From Xaviernesmea oryzae (lineage in GTDB: Bacteria > Pseudomonadota > Alphaproteobacteria > Rhizobiales > Rhizobiaceae), in contig NZ_FXAF01000006.1 in the NCBI RefSeq assembly GCF_900177415.1, positions 1,512,001-1,576,000 of the forward strand: a stretch of DNA of 64,000 nt, given 5' to 3'. How positions within the stretch are numbered: the first letter of the stretch is position 1; each line of letters opens with the position of its first letter. Of the stretch, positions 58,639 through 64,000 are shown piece after piece. The notes beneath the pieces are model-generated. The model searched no databases and was not told where the DNA came from. It saw only the letters and a list, made by a program, of their open reading frames with translations. The position numbers and the translations under genes are program-made.

Positions 58639-59637
58639 ATGCGGGAAACCTTGTCCGAAAATCCTGGACCTGCGCGCGGTGTGGCGCGGGACGACGTGCT
58701 GTCGGCGCTGCTGTCGACGATCCGCCTTTCGGGATCGCTGCAATTCTGCTTCATGCCCTCCGGCGACTGGCAGACCGACGATAAACCCGCCATGGCCGGC
58801 CTTTCGGGAAAGGCGGGCGGCACGATACCGTTTCACATTCTCGTCGCGGGCGATTGCTGGCTGAAGATGGAAGGCGAAGAGGCAAGGCTGGAGGCGGGCG
58901 ACGTGCTTGTCTTCCCTTTCGGCACGGGACATCAGCTGGGCGCGGGAAGCGGCGGCGTGCTGGTCGATCCGGTGGGCGGATTGCCGCCGAAGCCCTGGCG
59001 GCAGATTCCCGTTCTCCGGCATGGCGACGGCTCGCAAGGGGCAAGGCTGCTCTGCGGTTATCTGGAGTGCGGCGCGCTGAGTTTCGCGCCGCTGAGACGG
59101 GCGCTGCCGAAGCTGATCCACGTGAAGACGCGCGGCGCCAACGACGGAGACTGGCTGCGCGCCACCATCGGGCAGATGGTGGACGAGGTCGACAGGCCGC
59201 GTGCGGGCGGGGTCTCCATGCTGCCGAAGCTCACCGAAATCATCTTCATCGAAATCCTGCGCCACCAGATCATGATGGCCGAACCGCGCGATGCCGGCTG
59301 GCTGGCGGCACTTGCCGACGCGGCGCTGGCGCGCTGCCTCTCCCTCATCCACGACGACCCGGCGCGCGACTGGTCGCTGGAGGACCTGTCGGCCGCATCG
59401 GGCATGTCGCGCAGCGTGCTGGCGGAACGTTTCCAGACGATCCTCGGCACCCCGCCCATCAGATATGTGCGCGACTGGCGGCTTTATCTGGCGAGCGTGG
59501 CTCTGGCGACGACCGGCCGGGCGGTCGCGGCGATCGCATATGAAGCCGGATATGCGACGGAGGCGGCGTTCAATCGCGCCTTCTCGCGGGCCTTCGGCAC
59601 GCCGCCGGCGACGTGGCGCGCGATGGCGAAGGCTTGA
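58639..59637 (+). CDS. AraC-family regulator with cupin sensor domain
   Basis: 332 residues from the ATG at 58639; TTG nine bases earlier is an alternative. The N-terminal half is a cupin (FHILVAGDCWLKMEGEEARL, LEAGDVLVFPFGTGHQL), the C-terminal ~100 residues a double HTH (SLEDLSAASGMSRSVLAERF, then TGRAVAAIAYEAGYATEAAF). This AraC_binding/cupin layout is usual for regulators sensing small organic or oxidative signals. The likely target is the divergent DsrE-family gene. Confidence 0.92.
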   Translation: MRETLSENPGPARGVARDDVLSALLSTIRLSGSLQFCFMPSGDWQTDDKPAMAGLSGKAGGTIPFHILVAGDCWLKMEGEEARLEAGDVLVFPFGTGHQLGAGSGGVLVDPVGGLPPKPWRQIPVLRHGDGSQGARLLCGYLECGALSFAPLRRALPKLIHVKTRGANDGDWLRATIGQMVDEVDRPRAGGVSMLPKLTEIIFIEILRHQIMMAEPRDAGWLAALADAALARCLSLIHDDPARDWSLEDLSAASGMSRSVLAERFQTILGTPPIRYVRDWRLYLASVALATTGRAVAAIAYEAGYATEAAFNRAFSRAFGTPPATWRAMAKA

Positions 59638-59758
59638 GCATGACCGTTTGGCTGCGTCATTCTCCCCTCGACGGCTTCCCCTGCCTTGCCGCTCATTTTC
59701 TCATCGTTCCGTCGAGCCGCCATGCTTCCATTGCAAGGCTGACCAGCGGTTGCGGCGT

Positions 59759-59800
59759 TGGTAAAAAGCGCTTTTGCGTCTTATATTGCTGCAGTGCAAT
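59759..59800 (+). promoter_or_regulatory. promoter and TGCAGTGCAAT motif before the DUF3563 gene
   Basis: TTGGTA, 17 bp, then TTATAT forms a plausible -35/-10 pair. Overlapping the -10 and the expected start site is ATTGCTGCAGTGCAAT (59785-59800), a 16-bp dyad that contains TGCAGTGCAA, ten of eleven bases of the palindrome found upstream of the small operon at 1.2 kb. Confidence 0.45.
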
Positions 59801-59822
59801 ATGAGAGAGAAAGAAGACAGTC

Positions 59823-59978
59823 ATGTTTGACTCCGTACGTAAATTCGCCCGCGCCTTCCGCGTTCCGTCTACCCAGGACCGTGAGATCGCTTACCTGAAC
59901 GAAGCCAAGGACCGCATCGACCTCGAATACCGGATGCGCCAGATCGACCGCGGCATGTTCCGCAAGTCGGGCTTCTGA
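59823..59978 (+). CDS. DUF3563 small protein
   Basis: 51 residues: MFDSVRKFARAFRVPSTQDR, EIAYLNEAKDRIDLEYRMRQ, IDRGMFRKSGF. This matches the DUF3563 family of small proteins found widely in rhizobia and other proteobacteria: a basic amphipathic start followed by a helix rich in charged residues. The function is unknown; expression in stationary phase or stress has been reported for small proteins of this general type but is not shown here. AGAGAGAAAGAAG precedes the ATG. Confidence 0.85.
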   Translation: MFDSVRKFARAFRVPSTQDREIAYLNEAKDRIDLEYRMRQIDRGMFRKSGF

Positions 59979-60221
59979 GAACACGGCCGTTCGTTCCGCG
60001 CGGAAAGACGCCCGCGCGGTTTGCATGTCTCCGCATGCCGCAATCTTGCGATTGCGCCGGATCGGTTCCGCAAAAGGCGGCCGCTTCAAGAGGCGGGCCA
60101 ATTTTCGCCATCATCTTCGGCTTGGGCTAGGATTACATATCCACCAGAGCCCCCGCAGCCGTCGGACGGATGTCCCGGGCTGCAGAACCCGGTCCGTCCC
60201 AGATTCGACCCAGATTCGACC

Positions 60222-60782
60222 ATGCCGTTCCGCCGCCGCACCCCGCTTGGATTTCGTGAAAGACTGCGCCGGGCGATCCTGCCTCCGAAGGGCTTTCGCC
60301 GCAGCCTCGATTATTATCGCCTGAAGGTTTTGAGGATCGGCGGATCGCCGCATGCGGTGGCGGCCGGACTTGCGATCGGCGTCGTCAGCGCCTGGACGCC
60401 TTTCCTCGGTTTCCACATCCTGCTCGCCATTCCCGTCGCCTATCTCCTCGGCGGCAGCATCATTGCGGCTGCGCTCGGCACGGCCTTCGCCAATCCGCTG
60501 ACCTGTCCGATCATCTGGCCGCTTACCTGGAAGATCGGCGAGATCATGCTCGGCCAGAGCGCCGCCGGCCACGACCGTCTCGATCTCGGCGCGCTCTTCC
60601 ATCATCTCGATGTCTCGCAGCTCTGGCGGCCCATCCTGGAACCGATGCTGATCGGCTCCATTCCGCCCGGCCTCCTCTCAGGCCTCGTTTTCTATGCCGT
60701 CACCTATTGGGGCGTGCGCAGCTTCCGCAACGCGCGGCTTCAGCGCTTGACGGCGCGTGCGGGAGCGCTCAAGTCAGTGTAG
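60222..60782 (+). CDS. DUF2062 membrane protein
   Basis: 186 residues from the ATG at 60222. A basic start, then SPHAVAAGLAIGVVSAWTPF and LGFHILLAIPVAYLLGGSII, GTAFANPLTCPIIWPLTWKI and a C-terminal membrane helix are the DUF2062 signature. The family is often found before acpS/lepB in alphaproteobacteria, as here, but has no settled function; a role in envelope or glycosyl-lipid metabolism has been suggested from fusions. About 84 bp with a palindromic repeat separate it from acpS. Confidence 0.9.
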   Translation: MPFRRRTPLGFRERLRRAILPPKGFRRSLDYYRLKVLRIGGSPHAVAAGLAIGVVSAWTPFLGFHILLAIPVAYLLGGSIIAAALGTAFANPLTCPIIWPLTWKIGEIMLGQSAAGHDRLDLGALFHHLDVSQLWRPILEPMLIGSIPPGLLSGLVFYAVTYWGVRSFRNARLQRLTARAGALKSV

Positions 60783-60797
60783 ACTTGGGCGAGCATC

Positions 60798-60844
60798 GCA
60801 TGCCGCCCGAAAACGGGAACCGGTTTCCGTGAGGGACGGCATGC
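60798..60844. repeat. RPE-type palindromic element
   Basis: Outer arms GCATGCCG and CGGCATGC (60798-60805, 60837-60844) enclose an inner near-palindrome CGGGAACCGGTTTCCG. This is a typical rhizobial palindromic element, placed between DUF2062 and acpS, where it would form a stable mRNA hairpin. Confidence 0.75.
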
Positions 60845-60866
60845 CGCAGGATAGTAAAGGAACCGC

Positions 60867-61271
60867 ATGATCATCGGCATGGGCAGCGACCTGATCGACA
60901 TCCGCCGGGTGGAGAAGTCCATCGAACGTTTCGGCGAGCGCTTCACGCACCGCTGTTTCACCGATATCGAACGGGCGAAATCTGACCGCCGCCAGAACCG
61001 CGCCGCTTCCTATGCCAAGCGTTTTGCCGCCAAGGAGGCCTGTTCCAAGGCGCTCGGCACCGGCATCGCCCAAGGCATCTTCTGGAAGGACATGGGTGTG
61101 GTCAACCTGCCGGGGGGCAAGCCGACCATGGTTTTGACCGGCGGAGCGGCCGACCGCCTTTCCGAAATGATGCCGGCCGGTCACGAGCCGTTGATCCACA
61201 TCACGATCACCGACGAATATCCCTATGCGCAGGCTTTTGTGGTGATCGAGGCGAGGCCGGTCGCCCGCTGA
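60867..61271 (+). CDS. acpS: holo-[acyl-carrier-protein] synthase
   Basis: 134 residues. [20 protein letters not shown] and [20 protein letters not shown] carry the Mg2+-binding Asp and Glu of AcpS. It transfers 4'-phosphopantetheine from CoA to acyl carrier protein, needed for all fatty-acid synthesis. AAAGGAACC before the ATG supports the start. It stands first in the acpS-lepB-rnc-era run. Confidence 0.97.
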   Translation: MIIGMGSDLIDIRRVEKSIERFGERFTHRCFTDIERAKSDRRQNRAASYAKRFAAKEACSKALGTGIAQGIFWKDMGVVNLPGGKPTMVLTGGAADRLSEMMPAGHEPLIHITITDEYPYAQAFVVIEARPVAR

Positions 61272-61368
61272 TGGCCGCCCGTGACCCGATGAGCCCCGAT
61301 GAGCCATTGCCGCGGCTGCGGGAAGGGGTTAGAAAGCGGCACTCCGCTGGTAAGAGAAAGTCCTTAAC

Positions 61369-62118
61369 GTGTCCGACAAAGCCGAGACCAAATCGCAGAG
61401 CAGCCTTTGGGAAAACATCAAGGTCATCATCCAGGCATTGCTGCTGGCGATGGTGATCCGCACCGTTCTCTTCCAGCCGTTCACCATTCCGTCGGGCTCG
61501 ATGATGCCGACCCTGCTTGTCGGCGACTATATCTTCGTCAACAAGTTCGCCTACGGCTATTCGAAATATTCGCTGCCCTTCTCGCCGAACCTGTTCTCCG
61601 GCCGCATCTTCGAATTCAACGAACCCGAGCGCGGCGACGTTATCGTCTTCCGCCTCCCTCAGCAGCCGGACATCGACTACATCAAGCGCCTGGTCGGTCT
61701 GCCGGGCGACCGCGTCCAGGTCACCAACGGCGTGCTCTTCATCAACGGCAAGCCGGTGCCGAAACAGGCGGACGGCACCTTCACCTCCGATTACGCGCTC
61801 GATCCGGGCACCGACGTGCCGGTCTTCCGCGAGACGCTCGACAACGGCGTGACCTATGACACGCTCGATCATTCGCAGGTATCGCGCGGCGACAACACGC
61901 CGGAGTTCATCGTCCCCGAAGGCCATTACTTCTTCATGGGCGACAACCGCGACAACTCGCTCGACAGCCGCTTCGACGTGGGCATGGTGCCCGCCGAAAA
62001 CCTCGTCGGCCGCGCCAGCATCATCTTCTTCTCGCTCGGCAACGACACCTCGTTCCGCGAGGTCTGGAAATGGCCGACGAACATGCGCTGGGACAGGCTT
62101 TTCAAGGTCGTCGAATGA
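61369..62118 (+). CDS. lepB: signal peptidase I
   Basis: 249 residues, GTG start. One N-terminal helix (IKVIIQALLLAMVIRTVLFQ) anchors it; FTIPSGSMMPTLLVGDYIFV holds the catalytic serine, RGDVIVFRLPQQPDIDYIKR the lysine, and YFFMGDNRDNSLDSR is box E. It removes signal peptides from exported proteins on the periplasmic side. Its stop overlaps the start of rnc (ATGA). Confidence 0.97.
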   Translation: MSDKAETKSQSSLWENIKVIIQALLLAMVIRTVLFQPFTIPSGSMMPTLLVGDYIFVNKFAYGYSKYSLPFSPNLFSGRIFEFNEPERGDVIVFRLPQQPDIDYIKRLVGLPGDRVQVTNGVLFINGKPVPKQADGTFTSDYALDPGTDVPVFRETLDNGVTYDTLDHSQVSRGDNTPEFIVPEGHYFFMGDNRDNSLDSRFDVGMVPAENLVGRASIIFFSLGNDTSFREVWKWPTNMRWDRLFKVVE

Positions 62119-62834
62119 TGAAGGCGAAACCGCTTTCGGCGGAGGAACGCGGTCAGCTTGAAAAGCTGATCGGCTATGAATTCGCCGACAAGCAATGGCT
62201 CGACCGGGCGCTCACCCATGCGAGCACCGGCTCGGCCAAGGGGGCCAATTACGAGCGGCTTGAGTTCCTGGGCGACCGCGTGCTGGGCCTCTGCGTCGCG
62301 GAGCTTCTCTTCAGGACCTTCCGCACCGCCACCGAAGGCGAGCTTTCGGTGCGGCTGAACCAGCTCGTCAGCGCCGAGAGCTGCGCCATCGTGGCGGACG
62401 AGCTCGAGCTGCACCGCTTCATCCGCACCGGCGCCGACGTCAAGAAACTGACCGGCAAGCGCATGATGAACGTGCGCGCCGACGTGGTGGAAAGCCTGAT
62501 CGCCGCGCTCTATCTCGACGGGGGGCTGGAGGCAGCCCGCACCTTCATCCTCAAGCATTGGGAAAGCCGGGCCACCCGCGCCGACGGCGCGCGGCGCGAC
62601 GCCAAGACCGAGCTGCAGGAATGGGCGCATGCGAAATTCGGACTGACGCCCTGTTACAGGGTCGACGACCGGTCCGGCCCCGATCACGATCCGCGCTTCA
62701 CGGTGACGGTGGAAGTGGCCGGTGTCGCGCCGGAAACCGGCATCGACCGCTCCAAGCGGGCGGCCGAGCAGGTGGCGGCGACGAGGATGCTCGAACGCGA
62801 AGGCGTATGGCAGAAGAGTTCTGCGGACGCATAG
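62115..62834 (+). CDS. rnc: ribonuclease III
   Basis: 239 residues from the ATG overlapping the lepB stop; the second ATG at 62118 is equally possible. NYERLEFLGDRVLGLCVAEL is the RNase III signature, VRADVVESLIAALYLDGGLE the second catalytic region, and the C-terminal double-stranded RNA-binding domain follows (DAKTELQEWAHAKFG). It cuts structured RNA for rRNA maturation and mRNA control. Confidence 0.97.
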   Translation: MMKAKPLSAEERGQLEKLIGYEFADKQWLDRALTHASTGSAKGANYERLEFLGDRVLGLCVAELLFRTFRTATEGELSVRLNQLVSAESCAIVADELELHRFIRTGADVKKLTGKRMMNVRADVVESLIAALYLDGGLEAARTFILKHWESRATRADGARRDAKTELQEWAHAKFGLTPCYRVDDRSGPDHDPRFTVTVEVAGVAPETGIDRSKRAAEQVAATRMLEREGVWQKSSADA

Positions 62835-62956
62835 CCCCGGAAATGGATGTCGATAAATCGATATCGATTTTCGGAAGGGACTATGCGCAATATCAACAGG
62901 ATGCCGCGTTTTGCGCGTCCCCGGGGGACGCGGCGCGGCGGAATTGATTGGACGAT

Positions 62957-63895
62957 ATGACGGAAAACGAAAACATCGCCGGTGACGGGAAGGAGGCCGG
63001 TGCGACCCACTCCGGTTTCGTGGCGCTGATCGGCCCGACCAATGCCGGCAAGTCGACGCTGGTGAACCGGCTCGTCGGCGCCAAGGTCTCGATCGTCAGC
63101 CACAAGGTGCAGACGACGCGCGCCATCGTGCGCGGCATCGCGATCCACGGGAACGCCCAGATCGTCTTCATGGATACGCCCGGCATCTTCAAGCCGCGCC
63201 GCAGGCTCGACCGCGCCATGGTGACGAGCGCCTGGGGCGGCGCCAAGGATGCCGACCTCATCATGCTGCTGATCGACAGCGAGCGCGGCATCCGCGGCGA
63301 TGCGGAGGCGATCCTCGAAGGCCTGAAAGAGGTTCGCCAGCCGAAGATCCTCGTCCTCAACAAGATCGACCGGGTGAGGCCGGAGGACCTTCTGAAGCTC
63401 GCGGCGGCGGCCAACGAGTTCGTGCCCTTCGAACGCACCTTCATGATCTCGGCCACGACCGGGTCGGGCTGCGAAGACCTGATGGATTACCTCGCCGGGA
63501 CGCTTCCCGAAGGCCCCTGGTATTATCCGGAGGACCAGATCTCCGACCTGCCGATGCGCCAACTCGCCGCCGAGATCACCCGCGAAAAGCTCTTCCTCAG
63601 GCTCCACCAGGAGCTTCCCTATTCCTCGCATGTCGAGACGGAGAAATGGGAAGAGCGCAAGGACGGTTCGGTCAGGATCGAGCAGGTCATCTATGTGGAG
63701 CGCGACAGCCAGAAGAAGATCGCGCTCGGCAAGGGCGGCGAGGCGATCAAGGCGATCTCCACCGCCTCCCGCAAGGAGCTCTCCGAAATCCTGGAACAGC
63801 CGGTGCATCTCTTCCTGTTCGTGAAGGTGCGCGAGAACTGGGGCGACGACCCCGAACGGTTCCGCGAAATGGGGCTGGATTTTCCAAAAGGGTGA
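62957..63895 (+). CDS. era: GTPase Era
   Basis: 312 residues from ATG at 62957. G1 LIGPTNAGKSTLVNRL, G2 around QTTRAIVRGI, G3 FMDTPGIFKP, G4 VLNKIDRVRP, and a C-terminal KH domain (SQKKIALGKGGEAIKAIST) that binds the 3' end of 16S rRNA. It is needed for small-subunit assembly. A 122-bp spacer separates it from rnc. Confidence 0.97.
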   Translation: MTENENIAGDGKEAGATHSGFVALIGPTNAGKSTLVNRLVGAKVSIVSHKVQTTRAIVRGIAIHGNAQIVFMDTPGIFKPRRRLDRAMVTSAWGGAKDADLIMLLIDSERGIRGDAEAILEGLKEVRQPKILVLNKIDRVRPEDLLKLAAAANEFVPFERTFMISATTGSGCEDLMDYLAGTLPEGPWYYPEDQISDLPMRQLAAEITREKLFLRLHQELPYSSHVETEKWEERKDGSVRIEQVIYVERDSQKKIALGKGGEAIKAISTASRKELSEILEQPVHLFLFVKVRENWGDDPERFREMGLDFPKG

Positions 63896-63946
63896 TTTGA
63901 ACTTTTGTTGCCCTAACCTCTCCCGCGAGCGGCGGGGCAATTTCAT

Positions 63947-64000
63947 ATGCAAAATATGCTGACGCTTCCTTGGAATGACGAGGCGGCAGCGCGCTCTTCC
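63947..64000 (+). CDS. possible start of a further gene (cut by window end)
   Basis: ATG at 63947 opens a frame (MQNMLTLPWNDEAAARSS) that reaches the window end. A second in-frame ATG lies three codons later. There is no strong ribosome binding site. In related genomes recO follows era, but these residues are too few to identify it. Confidence 0.3.
   Translation, partial: MQNMLTLPWNDEAAARSS

Overview
The window is chromosomal DNA of an alphaproteobacterium, most likely of the family Rhizobiaceae (Rhizobium, Agrobacterium, Ensifer or Shinella type). The evidence is the high GC content, two RopA/Omp2b-type porins, a core block in the order smpB, NYN gene, rpoZ, rsh, then acpS, lepB, rnc, era, and several families of short palindromic intergenic repeats (RIME/RPE type) common in rhizobia. 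The genus cannot be fixed from the sequence alone. No prophage, CRISPR array or rRNA operon was seen. One tRNA gene (Ser-GCT) is present.

Layout. 0-13 kb: the end of an EamA transporter, two tiny genes behind a TTGCANTGCAA promoter, a divergent uracil-DNA glycosylase homologue, a 1.7-kb element with terminal inverted repeats carrying an MFS exporter, an Hsp70-like ATPase, an AmpR-like regulator divergent from a class D beta-lactamase, and an RND efflux pair. 13-24 kb: ETF-ubiquinone oxidoreductase with a LiuR-like operator, an L,D-transpeptidase, a quinone-reductase-like gene divergent from an HxlR regulator, an exporter, a lipid kinase, a diguanylate cyclase, and a divergent putrescine pair (gamma-glutamylputrescine synthetase-like and aminotransferase). 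24-32 kb: an envelope glycosylation locus (polyprenyl-phosphate GT2, two tandem GT39 and a flippase-like membrane protein), a VapBC module and AMP nucleosidase. 32-35 kb: an array of five paralogous small secreted proteins with GDYYxG motifs. Each gene is followed by a hairpin whose stem sequence differs while its loop (TTGCGACC on the + strand) is conserved. I consider this the most novel object in the window. 35-44.6 kb: mixed metabolism, PilZ, ferredoxin reductase, aldolase, tRNA-Ser and tandem porins that share a Shine-Dalgarno-containing hairpin.

44.8-64 kb: lytic transglycosylase, dapA, smpB, a repeat-rich zone, ada, a NYN gene, rpoZ and rsh. An accessory block of small genes follows (acylphosphatase, DUF1801, two AraC regulators, VOC, DsrE, DUF3563). 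The conserved run DUF2062, acpS, lepB, rnc, era comes next, and the window ends just inside another possible gene.

Working together: lepB, rnc and era are tightly coupled and partly overlapping (protein export, RNA maturation, ribosome assembly). rpoZ and rsh link RNA polymerase to the stringent response. The beta-lactamase, RND pump, transpeptidase and lytic transglycosylase all concern the cell wall or antibiotics. The GT2/GT39 genes probably decorate lipopolysaccharide or lipid A. Functions are assigned by reading protein motifs by eye. No database search was run.
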